Assembly: GCF_900102635.1 (NCBI RefSeq)
Contig: NZ_FMZQ01000016.1
Location: forward strand, 1 to 64,000
Length of the DNA: 64,000 nt
Direction of reading: 5' to 3'
DNA from: Ectopseudomonas chengduensis
GTDB lineage: Bacteria > Pseudomonadota > Gammaproteobacteria > Pseudomonadales > Pseudomonadaceae
Positions within the stretch are counted from its first letter, which is position 1; each line of letters opens with the position of its first letter. The notes under the pieces are model-generated. The model had not been told where the DNA came from, made no database searches, and saw nothing but the letters and a program-made list of their open reading frames with translations. A program made the translations under genes and the position numbers. Positions 48,074 to 58,593 of this stretch are shown piece after piece.

Positions 48074-49708
48074 TCATACGCGGAATTGCCCAAGCAGACG
48101 ATTGAGCTGGTCGGCCAGCTGTTTCAGGTGCTGGCTGGCCGCGCTCGACTGTTCGGCAGCCTCGGCGGTGTTGTGGGCCAGTGCAGCAGTCTGCGTGACG
48201 TTCTGATTGATGTCTTCCACCACGTGGGATTGCTGCAGGGTGGCGCTGGCGATCGAGGCGTTGAGCCCGGTCAGGTTGCGTAGCGATTGGGCGATCTGGG
48301 CGAGGCTCTCACCGGCCTGGCTAGCCTGTTCCACGGTCAGTTGGGAAGCGCGGCTGCTTTCGTTGATCACCTTGACGGCAGCCTCGGAGTTGCCTTGCAG
48401 GCGCTCGATCATACCTTGAATTTCAGCGGTGGACTGCTGGGTACGTTGCGCCAGAAGCCTCACTTCGTCCGCGACCACGGCGAAACCGCGGCCCTGCTCA
48501 CCGGCGCGGGCAGCCTCGATGGCGGCGTTGAGGGCGAGCAGGTTGGTTTGCTCGGCGATGGAACGGATCACCTCCAGCACGCTGCCGATCTGCGTGCTCT
48601 CGCTGGCCAGTGATTGAATCACCTCGACGGCCTTGTCGATGGTGCCCGACAACTGATCGATCTGGCGCAGGCTCGCCTCGATGTTCTGCTGGCCCTGGCT
48701 GGCCTGGTCTTCGGCGGTATGCATCTCGCTGGAGGCGTGTTCGGCGTTCTTCGCTACGTCCTGTACGCCGTAGGTCACCTCGTTGACGGCGGTCGCCACC
48801 AGCTCCATCTGCTGCGCCTGTTGCTGGCTATGGCGCTGCGCTTCGCTGGAAATGTCGCCAAGCGAGCGGGCAGCCTGATCGAGCGAGCCTGCCGAATCGA
48901 GCATCTGCCGGATCACATGGCGCAGCTTTGCGGTGAAGGCGTTGAAATAGGTCGCCAGGGCAGTCAATTCGTCACGCCCGTGGGTGTCGAGGTTGCGAGT
49001 CAGGTCACCTTCGCCGCTGGAAATGCTGGCCATGGCGTCCACTGCGGCCTGCAGCGGCTGCACGATGCTGCGAGTGATCAGCACCACCAGTCCAGTCAGG
49101 AGCAGGGCGATCAGCAGACCGATGCTCATGGCTTTCACCGCCTGGGCTCGGAACTCCACCTGTACGTCATCGACATAGACGCCGGAGCCGATGATCCAGC
49201 CCCAGGGCTGGAACAGCTCGACGTAGGAGATTTTCGGTACCGGGTCAGTGGCGCCAGGTTTCGGCCAGCGGTAGTCGACCTGGCCGGCTCCCTGGCTGCG
49301 GGTGATGGCGACCATCTCGTTGAACAGCGCCTTGCCGTCCGGATCCTTGAAACCTGAAAGGTTCTGGCCCTCGAGCTTGGCATTCATCGGATGCATGAGC
49401 ATGACCGGGGTCTGGTCGTTGATCCAGAAGTACTCCTGGCCGTCGTAGCGTAAACCGCGCACCACTTCCATGGCCTGCTTCTGCGCCTCTTCGCGGCTCA
49501 GGCTGCCGGCGCTTTCCAGGCTATGGAAGTGCTTGAGAATGCCGGCCGCACTCTGCACCACATGCTCGGTCTTTTCCGATTTGCCGGCGTAAAGATCGAT
49601 GTGGATCTGGCGCAGCATGTAGGCGCCCTGCAAGATCAGCGTCAGAATGGCCAGCGCCAGGATCAGCCATAGACGGCGGCTGATAGGAAGACTACGTAAG
49701 CTGTTCAT
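48074..49708 (-). CDS. Methyl-accepting chemotaxis protein with sCache domain
   Basis: 544-aa receptor: TM1 (residues 13-33), a single-Cache_2 periplasmic domain (about 40-190, with [22 protein letters not shown] and [19 protein letters not shown]), TM2, HAMP and a cytoplasmic signalling domain with the tip [19 protein letters not shown]. sCache_2 receptors usually bind small organic acids. The ligand is not known here. It lacks a C-terminal CheR-binding pentapeptide. Confidence 0.92.
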   Translation of the reverse strand: MNSLRSLPISRRLWLILALAILTLILQGAYMLRQIHIDLYAGKSEKTEHVVQSAAGILKHFHSLESAGSLSREEAQKQAMEVVRGLRYDGQEYFWINDQTPVMLMHPMNAKLEGQNLSGFKDPDGKALFNEMVAITRSQGAGQVDYRWPKPGATDPVPKISYVELFQPWGWIIGSGVYVDDVQVEFRAQAVKAMSIGLLIALLLTGLVVLITRSIVQPLQAAVDAMASISSGEGDLTRNLDTHGRDELTALATYFNAFTAKLRHVIRQMLDSAGSLDQAARSLGDISSEAQRHSQQQAQQMELVATAVNEVTYGVQDVAKNAEHASSEMHTAEDQASQGQQNIEASLRQIDQLSGTIDKAVEVIQSLASESTQIGSVLEVIRSIAEQTNLLALNAAIEAARAGEQGRGFAVVADEVRLLAQRTQQSTAEIQGMIERLQGNSEAAVKVINESSRASQLTVEQASQAGESLAQIAQSLRNLTGLNASIASATLQQSHVVEDINQNVTQTAALAHNTAEAAEQSSAASQHLKQLADQLNRLLGQFRV

Positions 49709-49959
49709 GGACGAATTCCTGATTGTTGTAATTGTCGGCTTCAGGGCTGCCTCGAAGGGCGCAGAGCAATACTGTCACATCGAGGCATTATTCACTCTAG
49801 TTGTCTGATAGCATTTCGGCAGCCCGGCGCAGAACCTGAATGAGCACCGGGCTAGACCGTTGCAAGGAACCTCCATGACGGTTTTGTGTCCCAGGGCCGG
49901 GGCCACGCTCCACGTTCTGAGTTTTACGCGTAGGTAGTTGCCGCGCTTTGGGGGATTTG

Positions 49960-50790
49960 ATGGATTTCTGGGTGGCCTTTCAGGCTCTGATTCTGGGCAT
50001 AGTGGAAGGCTTGACCGAGTTCTTGCCGATTTCCAGCACCGGGCACCTGATCGTGGTCGGTGACTTGCTGGGCTTCAATGGCGAAAAGGCGACGGCGTTC
50101 AAGATCATCATCCAGCTCGGCGCCATCCTGGCGGTCATCTGGGAGTTTCGAGCCAAGGTGCTCGGCGTCGTCGTCGGTTTGCCCAGCGACCCGAACGCGC
50201 AGCGTTTCACCTTCAACCTGCTGCTGGCATTCATTCCTGCGGTGATTTTTGGCCTGGCCTTCGCCGATCTGATCGAGCATTGGCTGTTCAATCCGATCAC
50301 AGTGGCCATGGCATTGATCATTGGCGGCATCATCATGCTCTGGGCGGAGAAGCGCGAACACGCGATCAAGGCCGAAACGGTCGACGACATGACCTGGAAG
50401 CTGGCATTGAAGGTTGGTCTTGCGCAATGTCTGGCACTGATTCCGGGTACGTCGCGTTCGGGCGCCACCATCATCGGCGGCCTGGTGTTTGGTTTGTCGC
50501 GCAAGGCCGCGACCGAGTTCTCCTTCTTTCTGGCCATGCCGACCATGGTCGCGGCTACGGTCTATTCTTTGGTCAAGTACCGCGACATCCTGCAGATGAG
50601 CGACTTGCCGATCTTCGCCATCGGTTTCGTCAGCACCTTCATCGTGGCGATGATTACCGTGCGCGCACTGCTCAAGTTCATCACCAGCCACAGTTATGCG
50701 GTGTTCGCCTGGTACCGCATTGCCTTCGGCCTGGTGATTCTCGCCACCTGGCAGCTGCACCTGATCGACTGGAGCACGGCGCAACCGTGA
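49960..50790 (+). CDS. uppP: Undecaprenyl-diphosphatase UppP (BacA)
   Basis: 276-aa membrane enzyme that dephosphorylates undecaprenyl pyrophosphate to recycle the lipid carrier for peptidoglycan and other polymers. The two catalytic motifs are present: [14 protein letters not shown] at residues 16-29 and PGTSRSGAT at 162-170. Start ATG 49960 has GGGGGA just upstream and fits better than the TTG at 49948. Its stop overlaps the next gene by four bases (GTGA). Confidence 0.95.
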   Translation: MDFWVAFQALILGIVEGLTEFLPISSTGHLIVVGDLLGFNGEKATAFKIIIQLGAILAVIWEFRAKVLGVVVGLPSDPNAQRFTFNLLLAFIPAVIFGLAFADLIEHWLFNPITVAMALIIGGIIMLWAEKREHAIKAETVDDMTWKLALKVGLAQCLALIPGTSRSGATIIGGLVFGLSRKAATEFSFFLAMPTMVAATVYSLVKYRDILQMSDLPIFAIGFVSTFIVAMITVRALLKFITSHSYAVFAWYRIAFGLVILATWQLHLIDWSTAQP

Positions 50791-51509
50791 TCGGTACCGA
50801 ACGCAAGGGGCGCCTTAAAAGCTGGGATGACGCCAAGGGTTTTGGTTTCATCCAGCCGCTGAGCGGCGGTGCTGAAGTCTTCGCGCATATCTCGGCGATG
50901 CGCGGTGATCGCCGCCCGCTGCCGGGTGACGAGGTGCTGTTCATCGAAGGGCGTGACGAAAGAGGGCGGCCAAGGGCCGAGCACTTGCGCCTGGCTGGCG
51001 AGTTCAGCCTTGATCGCCAGTCGATCCGGCGCAAACCGAAAACACCCAGCACGGCGGCACCGGTAGTGCGCAAGGCTGCTGCCAAATCCACGCACCGGTC
51101 AGCGACTCAAGGCTCCATCCAGAACTTCTCCAGCAAGGCCTTGGTGCTCGCTTTGCTGTGCATCCTGCCATTGCTCGGCTGCGTGACGCTGTTCGGCAAG
51201 GGGCTCTGGTGGGTATTGCCGCTTTATCTGCTGGCCAGTCTGCTGAGTTTCCTGCAGTACTGGCTGGATAAACGCAGCGCTCAGAGCGGTGACCGGCGCA
51301 CGGCGGAAAACACCCTGCATCTGGTCGAACTGGCTGGTGGTTGGCCAGGTGCGCTGATCGCTCAGCAGACATTCCGGCACAAGACGCGTAAGGCTTCCTA
51401 TCAGGCTGTTTTCTGGCTGATCGTCGCAGTTCATCAACTGTTCTGGATCGATCTGCTGCTGCTCGACGGTACCTACATCGCCCGCCACATACCCTTATTC
51501 GTCCAGTAG
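50787..51509 (+). CDS. Cold-shock domain / DUF1294 fusion membrane protein
   Basis: 240-aa protein with an N-terminal cold-shock RNA/DNA-binding domain (residues 5-68; KGFGFI and EVFAHIS are the RNP motifs), a basic proline/alanine linker, and a C-terminal DUF1294 membrane domain with about three or four helices (about 115-240, [23 protein letters not shown]). The start is GTG 50787, which shares GTGA with the uppP stop, so translation is coupled. The combination is known in this family but the function is not. Confidence 0.85.
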   Translation: MIGTERKGRLKSWDDAKGFGFIQPLSGGAEVFAHISAMRGDRRPLPGDEVLFIEGRDERGRPRAEHLRLAGEFSLDRQSIRRKPKTPSTAAPVVRKAAAKSTHRSATQGSIQNFSSKALVLALLCILPLLGCVTLFGKGLWWVLPLYLLASLLSFLQYWLDKRSAQSGDRRTAENTLHLVELAGGWPGALIAQQTFRHKTRKASYQAVFWLIVAVHQLFWIDLLLLDGTYIARHIPLFVQ

Positions 51510-51848
51510 CAGGCCGGGTTGCAGGCGCTTGGGCAGGCGGCGCACCACCAGTTGATGCGAGCGCGTCAGCAACTGGCGCAGCTCATCGTCGCCCAGCGGC
51601 GGCCGGTGGGCGCTCATACTGATCCAGTAAGCACGAGCCAGATACGGGGCAGGGCGGATGCCCGGACGGTCTACATGACCGAGAAACAGGTCGTTATCGA
51701 CCTTGAAGGCCAGATCCTCGCCAAGAAAATCAAGAATGGCGAACATCTTGTTGCCAGCCACCGAGAACACCCGGTTGCTGCCCCATTTGAGGTCTTCGCG
51801 GGCGCCGGGCAGGGCGAGGCAGAAGGCGGCGATCTGATCCGGTGTCAT
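51495..51848 (-). CDS. MmcQ/YjbR-family protein
   Basis: 117-aa protein with the YjbR fold: AFCLALPGAREDLKWGSNRVFSV, then MFAILDFLGEDLAFKV and HRPPLGDDELRQLLTRSHQLV. It has a double-wing DNA-binding-like fold, but no confirmed target. It ends convergently, overlapping the DUF1294 gene by 15 bases. Confidence 0.88.
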   Translation of the reverse strand: MTPDQIAAFCLALPGAREDLKWGSNRVFSVAGNKMFAILDFLGEDLAFKVDNDLFLGHVDRPGIRPAPYLARAYWISMSAHRPPLGDDELRQLLTRSHQLVVRRLPKRLQPGLLLDE

Positions 51849-52079
51849 TGGTCTTTCCCTGGTGGTACGCAGGTCAGTCTATAGAAGGCTGAAGAGCCTG
51901 CGTAGGCGCGCTCCGTTTTCGCCGGCAGGCGATCCATTGTGTCGCTGCCTGCGCGCGTTCAGGCAGATCGCCCGCAGCAGCGCCGGCAAGCCTCAGGGCC
52001 CGTTTTGGCGCCGCCCGGTTGTCTTGTAGACTCTGCCTCCCCGTGGTCATCGCTCGTCCGAGCCCCGTCGATACCCGCC

Positions 52080-53924
52080 ATGAATGCCCGTCGCCGCCTG
52101 CGCTTCTCTCCCTGGCTGTTGCTGAGCCTGTTGCTGTGCTGGTCGACATGGGCCGGTGCCGTCCCTCTCGATGTCGCCCAGCCGAGCGAGCAGCCGCTGT
52201 CGCTAACCACCCATGCCGGAATCCTGGAGGATGCCTCGCGGGCGCTGCAGCTTTCGGACGTGCGATCAGCAGAGATGGCCGCACGTTTCCGTTATCAGGA
52301 GTCCCCCAGCGCTTCCTTCGCCCTGGGCTTCACCCGTTCGGCCTACTGGTTTCGGCTTGACGTTGGCAACTCCGGCGACCAGCCGTTGACGCGCCTGCTG
52401 GTGGTCGACAACCCGCGTATATCCCTGGTCGATGCGTACGTGCCGGACGGGCAGGGTGGCTACCGCACCTGGTTCACCGGCGCGGATCGCCCGCAGACGG
52501 GCAAGGCCTACGCCAACCGCAACTTCGTTTTCCCGCTGCACCTGCCGGCGCACGCGCAACAGGTGGTGTACCTGCGCGTCGAGTCGAGCATCGGCCTGCA
52601 CGTACCGCTACAACTCTGGACGGCCGACGCGCTGCGCGGCTACGAGCGCGAAGACGATATGGCCCGCGCCGGCTACATGGGCATCGCCGTCGCGATGCTG
52701 CTGTTCAACCTGATGCTGTTCATCGCCCTGCGAGATCGCCTCTATCTGCTCTATGTGACCTTCGTGCTGATCACCGCCAGCGCCCTGACGATCAAGAACG
52801 GCATGGCCCCGGACTGGAAGCTGCTCGGCCAGACGCTCAACAGCAACGTGGTCTACTACTCGGCGGTCTCGCTGACCTTGAGCGCCATGCTGCTGTTCAT
52901 GCGCGGCATGCTACAGACCGCGCGCCTGCTGCCACGGGTCGATCCTGGCTTGCGCGCGTTGATTGCTCTGTATCTGCTTTCGCCGCTGATCTATGCCTTC
53001 GCGCTGCCCCAGGTGTCGCGCGTGGCCATCGTGGTCAACCTGCTCACTGCCTTCGTCATGCTCGGCGTGGGCGTGGCCTGCGCCCTCAAGCGTCAGCGCA
53101 GCGCCTACTTCTTCCTCGCTGCCTTCGGCCTGCTGATCCTCGGCGGTGCCAGCACCAGCCTGCGCGCCATGGGCCTGTTGCCGACCAACGCCTTCACGGT
53201 CGACGGCCTGCAGCTCGGCTCGTCGCTGGAGATGCTGTTGCTGGCCTTCGCCCTGGCCGACCGCATCAACGTCATGCGTCAGGAAAAACTGCAGGCCCAG
53301 GCCAGGTTGTTGCAAACCCGGGAGCAATTGGTGGATACCCTGCAACGGTCCGAGCGCGAACTGGAGCAACGCGTCGCCGCGCGCACCGAAGAGCTGCAGG
53401 TGCTCAACAGCCGTCTGGAGACCCTGAGCCTGACCGATGCCTTGACCGGCATCGCCAATCGTCGCCACTTCGACGAGGTGCTAGACAAGGAATGGAAGCG
53501 CGCCCAGCGCGTCGGCGAGCCGTTGGCCCTGGCCGTGCTGGATGTCGACTGGTTCAAGACCTACAACGACCACTACGGCCACCCGGCTGGCGACAGCTGT
53601 CTGCAGCAGATCGCGCAAACCCTGGCCGCCACCATCAGCCGTTCTACCGATCTGGTGGCGCGCTATGGCGGCGAGGAGTTCGTCTTTCTCGCGCCGTCGA
53701 CCGGGCCCGATGGGGCGCACAGCATGGCCGAGAAACTGGTCCGGGCCGTCGAGGCCCTGGCGTTGCCACATGAGCGCTCGCCTTTGGGCCACGTCAGTAT
53801 CAGTGTCGGCATTGCCTCGATGCGAAACGATGGCAACAGCCCGGCACAAACGCTCGTGCAGCGGGCCGATGCGGCGCTGTATCGGGCCAAGGCACAAGGC
53901 CGTAATCGGGTGGAGTGCGGCTGA
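52080..53924 (+). CDS. Diguanylate cyclase with 7TMR-DISM sensor
   Basis: 614-aa membrane sensor: signal sequence, periplasmic 7TMR-DISMED2 domain (about 40-190), seven-helix 7TMR-DISM block (about 195-395), a short coiled coil, and a C-terminal GGDEF domain. The active site is GGEEF near residue 530, in RYGGEEF, so it should make c-di-GMP. An inhibitory I-site RSTD lies five residues before it, so product feedback is expected. ATG 52080 begins the family-like signal peptide. Confidence 0.92.
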   Translation: MNARRRLRFSPWLLLSLLLCWSTWAGAVPLDVAQPSEQPLSLTTHAGILEDASRALQLSDVRSAEMAARFRYQESPSASFALGFTRSAYWFRLDVGNSGDQPLTRLLVVDNPRISLVDAYVPDGQGGYRTWFTGADRPQTGKAYANRNFVFPLHLPAHAQQVVYLRVESSIGLHVPLQLWTADALRGYEREDDMARAGYMGIAVAMLLFNLMLFIALRDRLYLLYVTFVLITASALTIKNGMAPDWKLLGQTLNSNVVYYSAVSLTLSAMLLFMRGMLQTARLLPRVDPGLRALIALYLLSPLIYAFALPQVSRVAIVVNLLTAFVMLGVGVACALKRQRSAYFFLAAFGLLILGGASTSLRAMGLLPTNAFTVDGLQLGSSLEMLLLAFALADRINVMRQEKLQAQARLLQTREQLVDTLQRSERELEQRVAARTEELQVLNSRLETLSLTDALTGIANRRHFDEVLDKEWKRAQRVGEPLALAVLDVDWFKTYNDHYGHPAGDSCLQQIAQTLAATISRSTDLVARYGGEEFVFLAPSTGPDGAHSMAEKLVRAVEALALPHERSPLGHVSISVGIASMRNDGNSPAQTLVQRADAALYRAKAQGRNRVECG

Positions 53925-53936
53925 GAGAAATAAAAA

Positions 53937-53963
53937 AGCCCCAGAGCATCGAACCCTGGGGCT
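53937..53963. terminator. Terminator between the cyclase gene and the mexEF-oprN operon
   Basis: Stem AGCCCCAG / CTGGGGCT with an 11-base loop. On the minus strand it is followed by TTTTTT, ending the efflux operon; it may also stop plus-strand transcripts. Confidence 0.8.
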
Positions 53964-54001
53964 GAGGAGGGTCGGCATGGCGCCGACCGGGGAGAGTGGG
54001 T

Positions 54002-55390
54002 TCAGGCCTGAGGCTGCCAGCCGCCGCCGAGCGCCTTGTAGATCGCGACGATACCGCTGTAGAGCTCGACCTCAGCCGAGGCCTGGGCATCTTCGGCGGC
54101 CAGGCGCTCACGTTCGGCGTCCAGCAGCACGAGGAAATCCACCGTGCCTTCGCGATAGCGGATCGCGGCCTGATCGGCTGCAGCACGACTGGCTTCGGCC
54201 TGGCGCACCAGGGAAACCAGGCGCTGCTGGCGCTTGGCGTAGTCGCTGAAGGCGTTTTCAGACTCCTCCAGTGCCAGCAATACCTGCTGTTCGTACTGCG
54301 ACAGCGCGCCATCAGCCTCGGCTTCGGCGCCGCGCAGGCGCGCTCGTACGCTGCCGAGATCGAAGGCCGCCCAGCTGATGCTCGGCGCTACGCCCCAGGC
54401 ACGGGCTGCTGATGAACCCAGCTGCGAGCCGCGCCCGGCGGTAAAGCCGAGAAAGCCGGAGAGGCTGACCCGCGGGAACAGGTCGGCAGTCGCCACGCCG
54501 ACTTCGGCCGTGGCCGCCGCCAGCTGCCGCTCGGCCGCCTGGATGTCCGGGCGACGGCGCAGCAGTTCGCTCGGGTTGCCGATGGGCAATGCCTTGGCGA
54601 TCACCGGCAGTGGTTTGGGCGACAGGTCGATCTGCAGCTGTTCCGGGCGCTGGCCGAGCAGGGTGGCGATGCGGTTCTGCGCCCGCACCTGCTGCGCCTG
54701 CAGTTGCGGCAGGCTGGCTTCGGTGGCGGCCAGGCGCGCATCGGCGCGCAGGACGTCCAACTCGTTGCCGACGCCGGCGTCGCGCAACTGCTCGGTGATG
54801 GAGCGCGAATCCTGCTGGTTCTTCAGGTTCTCGCGGGCGATGCTTTCGCGCAGCTGTGCGCCACGCAGGGTGCCGTAGGCATCAACCAGCTCGGCGATCA
54901 GGCTGACCTGCAACTGGTAATAATCCGCTTCGGCCACTTCGATGCGCGCTTCACTGGCTTCCAGTTGGCGCTGGATACGGCCGAACAGGTCCACTTCCCA
55001 GGCCATGTCCAGACCCAGGTCGTAGCGTTCCTGACGGATGCGTTCCTCGCTGACCGGCGGCTGCTGGGCCTTGCCGAACTCGCCGCTGGCGCGGCTGGTG
55101 ACGGTTGGGAGGCGGTCGTTGGCCACGTCATCGCGTATCGCCCGTGCTGCACGCAGGCGGTTGAACGCCACGCGCAGTTCACGGTTGTCCTGCAGCGAAC
55201 GCTGCACCAGCTGGTTCAGCGTCGGGTCGTCGAACTGCTGCCACCAGGCGGCTTCGAAGCGACTGCGGTCGTAATCGGCCGCTTCCAGCGCGGCAATGCG
55301 CGCTGGATCGGTCACGGGCGCTCGATAGTCCGGGCCGACGGCGCACGCCGACAGCGCCAGGGTCAGGAGAGCGGGGGCAAAGGCTTTCAT
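54002..55390 (-). CDS. oprN: Outer membrane efflux channel OprN-like
   Basis: 462-aa TolC-family lipoprotein channel that completes the MexEF pump. The signal LLTLALSACAVGPDYRAP gives the lipidated cysteine at residue 16, the usual OprM-type start. Two outer-membrane-efflux repeats follow, with DLGLDMAWEVDLFGRIQRQ and ELLRRRPDIQAAERQL as landmarks. ATG 55390 overlaps the mexF stop by four bases, so they are translated together. Confidence 0.92.
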   Translation of the reverse strand: MKAFAPALLTLALSACAVGPDYRAPVTDPARIAALEAADYDRSRFEAAWWQQFDDPTLNQLVQRSLQDNRELRVAFNRLRAARAIRDDVANDRLPTVTSRASGEFGKAQQPPVSEERIRQERYDLGLDMAWEVDLFGRIQRQLEASEARIEVAEADYYQLQVSLIAELVDAYGTLRGAQLRESIARENLKNQQDSRSITEQLRDAGVGNELDVLRADARLAATEASLPQLQAQQVRAQNRIATLLGQRPEQLQIDLSPKPLPVIAKALPIGNPSELLRRRPDIQAAERQLAAATAEVGVATADLFPRVSLSGFLGFTAGRGSQLGSSAARAWGVAPSISWAAFDLGSVRARLRGAEAEADGALSQYEQQVLLALEESENAFSDYAKRQQRLVSLVRQAEASRAAADQAAIRYREGTVDFLVLLDAERERLAAEDAQASAEVELYSGIVAIYKALGGGWQPQA

Positions 55391-58300
55391 GCATGCGACT
55401 CCTGCAGACGGGCGGCTTTGCGGGCTTCGCGTTTTTCGACGAAGCCGCGGATCAGGACATAGAACACCGGAGTCAGCAGCAGACCGAAGAAGGTCACGCC
55501 GATCATCCCGGAGAACACCGCCACGCCCATGGCATGGCGCATTTCGGCGCCTGCGCCGCTGGACAGCACCAGCGGCACCACGGCCATGATGAAGGCGATC
55601 GAGGTCATCAGGATCGGGCGCAGACGCAGGCGGCAGGCTTCCAGCACCGCTGCGACGTGATCGAGACCCTCTTCCTGTTTCTCCTTGGCGAACTCGACGA
55701 TCAGAATGGCGTTCTTGCAGGCCAGGCCTACCAGCACGATCAGGCCGATCTGGGTGAAGATGTTGTTGTCGAGGCCCGCGATGATCACCCCGGTGATGGC
55801 GGTGAAGAGCACGATCGGCACGATCAGGATCACCGCCATTGGCAGGCTCCAGCTTTCGTACTGGGCGGCCAGCACCAGGAAGGCCAGCAACACGCAGAGC
55901 GGGAAAATGAAGATCGCGGTATTGCCGGCGAGGATCTGCTGGTAGGTCAGATCGGTCCACTCGAAGGTCATGCCGATCGGCAGTTCCTCATTGAGCAGCT
56001 TGGCGATAGCCGCTTCGGCCTGGCCCGAGCTGTAACCCGGCGCGGCGGCACCGTTGATCTCGGCGGTGAGGAAGCCGTTGTAGTGCATCACCCGGTCCGG
56101 GCCAGCGCTGTCATCGACCTTGACGAAGGTCGACAGCGGCACCATCTCGCCACGGTTGTTACGCACCTTGAGCTGACCGATCTGCTCCGGCTCCAGGCGG
56201 AATTGCTGGTCGGCCTGAACGTTGACCTGGTAAGTGCGGCCGAAACGGTTGAAGTCGTTGGCATACAGCGAACCCAGGTACACCTGCAGGGTGTCGAAGA
56301 TGTCGCTGATGGCCACACCATGGGTCTTGGCCTTTTCGCGGTCGATGGCGGCATCGACCTGCGGCACGTTGACCTGATAGCTGGTGAACACCGACATCGG
56401 GTTCAGCTCCGGCAACTGGCGGGCCTTGTTGAGGATATTCTGGGTCTGCGTGTACAGCTCTTCATAGCCCAGGTTGCCACGGTCCTGAATCTGCAGGCGG
56501 AAACCACCGATGGTGCCCAGGCCCTGTACCGGCGGCGGCGGGAAGATGGCGAGGTAGGCTTCCTGAATTTCACTGAACTGGCCGTTGAGCTCGGCGGCGA
56601 TGGCGCCGGCAGACATGTTTTCGTCCTTGCGCAGGCTGAAGTCCTTGAGCGTGACGAAAACGATGCCGCTGTTGGGGCTGTTGGTGAAGCCGTTGATCGA
56701 CAGACCGGGGAAGGCCACGGTGTTTTCCACGCCCGGATGCTTGCCGGCGATTTCGCTCATGCGCTTGATCACCACTTCGGTGCGATCGAGCGTCGCTGCG
56801 TCCGGCAACTGGGCGAAGGCCACCAGATACTGCTTGTCCTGCTGCGGCACGAAGCCGGTCGGAGTGCTGGAGAAACCCAGGTAGCCGAGCACCAGCAGGC
56901 CGCCGTAGATCAGCATGGCGATGCTGCTACCACGCAGCACGCGACGCACGGTGCCGACGTAGCGGTTGCTGGCGCGCTCGAACATGCGATTGAACGGGGC
57001 GAACAGCCAGCCACCGAACAGCTTGTCGAGCCCACGCGAGAAGGCATCTTTCGGCGCGTGGTGATCCTTGAGCAGGATGGCGGCCAGAGCCGGCGACAGG
57101 GTCAGCGAGTTGATCGCCGAAATCACCGTGGAAATGGCGATGGTCAGCGCGAACTGTTGGTAGAACTGGCCCGAAAGACCGGAGATGAAGGCCGTCGGCA
57201 CGAACACCGCGCACAGCACCAGGGCGGTGGCGACGATGGGACCAGTCACCTCCTTCATGGCCTGGCGAGTGGCCTCGACCGGCGATTTGCCCAGGGCGAT
57301 GTTGCGCTCGACGTTTTCCACCACCACGATGGCGTCGTCCACCACGATACCGATGGCCAGCACCAGGCCGAACAGCGACAGGGCGTTGAGCGAGAAGCCG
57401 AACATGTGCATGACCGCGAAGGTGCCGATCAAGGACACCGGCACAGCTGCCAGGGGGATGATCGAGGCGCGCCAGGTCTGCAGGAACAGCACGACCACCA
57501 GCACCACCAGCACCACGGCTTCGAGCAGGGTGTGCACCACCGCCTCGATGGAGCCGCGGACGAAGATGGTCGGGTCATACACCACTTCGTACTCCATGCC
57601 TTGCGGGAAGGACTTCTTCAGCTCGGCCATGCGCTCGCGCACCGAGTCGGAAATATCGATGGCGTTAGAGCCAGGACGTTGGAACACCGGGATGGCGACC
57701 GCCGGCTGGTTGTCCAGCAACGAGCGCAGGGCGTACTGGTTGGAGCCCAGCTCGACGCGGGCGATGTCGCGCAGGCGGGTGATTTCGCCGTTGTCACCGA
57801 CGCGGATGATGATGTTCTCGAACTCTTCCTCGGAGACCAGGCGGCCCTGAGCGTTGATCGACAGCTGGAAACTGTTGCCGGCATCGGAAGGCGGCGCGCC
57901 GAGGGCACCGGCGGCGACCTGGCGGTTCTGTTCGCGGATGGCGGTGACCACGTCGGTGGCGGTGAGCCCGCGCGAGGCGACCTTGTTCGGGTCGAGCCAG
58001 ACGCGCAGCGAGTAGTTGCCCATACCGAACAGCTGTACGTCGCCGACGCCGTCCAAGCGCGCCAGCTCGTCCTTGACGTTGAGCGCGGCGTAGTTGGACA
58101 GGTAGAGCATGTCGTAGCGCTGATCCGGCGAGGTCAGGTGCACCACCATGGTCAGGTCCGGGGAGGCCTTATCCACGGTCACGCCGAGACGCTGCACTTC
58201 GGTGGGCAGGGTCGGCATGGTACGGGTGACGCGGTTCTGCACCTGCACCTGGGCGTTGTCCAGGTCGGTACCGAGGGCGAAGGTCACGGTCAGCGTCAGG

Positions 58301-58566
58301 CGGCCATCGATGGTCGACTGCGACGACATGTAGAGCATGCCCTCGACGCCGACGATGGCCTGCTCCAGCGGCGAGGCGACGGTTTCACCGATCACCTTGG
58401 GGTTGGCGCCGGGAAAATCGGCACGCACCACGACGGTGGGCGGCACCACTTCCGGGTATTCGCTGATCGGCAGCTGGAACAGCGAGATGGCGCCGCCGAT
58501 CAGAATCAGCAGCGACAGCACCGCGGCGAAGATCGGCCGCTGGATGAAGAATTGCGAGAAATTCAT
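55387..58566 (-). CDS. mexF: RND efflux transporter MexF
   Basis: 1059-aa inner-membrane proton/drug antiporter. The N-terminus MNFSQFFIQRPIFAAVLSLL and the segment LGTDLDNAQVQVQNRVTRTM match MexF closely as I recall it. The TM4 proton relay GLVLAIGIVVDDAIVVVENV carries the paired aspartates. MexF pumps usually export chloramphenicol, fluoroquinolones, trimethoprim and quinolone-signal precursors. Second gene of the operon, 27 bases after mexE. Confidence 0.95.
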   Translation of the reverse strand: MNFSQFFIQRPIFAAVLSLLILIGGAISLFQLPISEYPEVVPPTVVVRADFPGANPKVIGETVASPLEQAIVGVEGMLYMSSQSTIDGRLTLTVTFALGTDLDNAQVQVQNRVTRTMPTLPTEVQRLGVTVDKASPDLTMVVHLTSPDQRYDMLYLSNYAALNVKDELARLDGVGDVQLFGMGNYSLRVWLDPNKVASRGLTATDVVTAIREQNRQVAAGALGAPPSDAGNSFQLSINAQGRLVSEEEFENIIIRVGDNGEITRLRDIARVELGSNQYALRSLLDNQPAVAIPVFQRPGSNAIDISDSVRERMAELKKSFPQGMEYEVVYDPTIFVRGSIEAVVHTLLEAVVLVVLVVVLFLQTWRASIIPLAAVPVSLIGTFAVMHMFGFSLNALSLFGLVLAIGIVVDDAIVVVENVERNIALGKSPVEATRQAMKEVTGPIVATALVLCAVFVPTAFISGLSGQFYQQFALTIAISTVISAINSLTLSPALAAILLKDHHAPKDAFSRGLDKLFGGWLFAPFNRMFERASNRYVGTVRRVLRGSSIAMLIYGGLLVLGYLGFSSTPTGFVPQQDKQYLVAFAQLPDAATLDRTEVVIKRMSEIAGKHPGVENTVAFPGLSINGFTNSPNSGIVFVTLKDFSLRKDENMSAGAIAAELNGQFSEIQEAYLAIFPPPPVQGLGTIGGFRLQIQDRGNLGYEELYTQTQNILNKARQLPELNPMSVFTSYQVNVPQVDAAIDREKAKTHGVAISDIFDTLQVYLGSLYANDFNRFGRTYQVNVQADQQFRLEPEQIGQLKVRNNRGEMVPLSTFVKVDDSAGPDRVMHYNGFLTAEINGAAAPGYSSGQAEAAIAKLLNEELPIGMTFEWTDLTYQQILAGNTAIFIFPLCVLLAFLVLAAQYESWSLPMAVILIVPIVLFTAITGVIIAGLDNNIFTQIGLIVLVGLACKNAILIVEFAKEKQEEGLDHVAAVLEACRLRLRPILMTSIAFIMAVVPLVLSSGAGAEMRHAMGVAVFSGMIGVTFFGLLLTPVFYVLIRGFVEKREARKAARLQESHA

Positions 58567-58593
58567 GGGTCTTTCCTCTGGGCGCGGTCTGGA

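Noticed and set aside
49875-49937. A 20-codon frame with a good AAGGA site just upstream of uppP
   Set aside because: The site and spacing are reasonable, but the peptide ([20 protein letters not shown]) has no features and could occur by chance. It would need conservation or ribosome profiling before being called a leader peptide.
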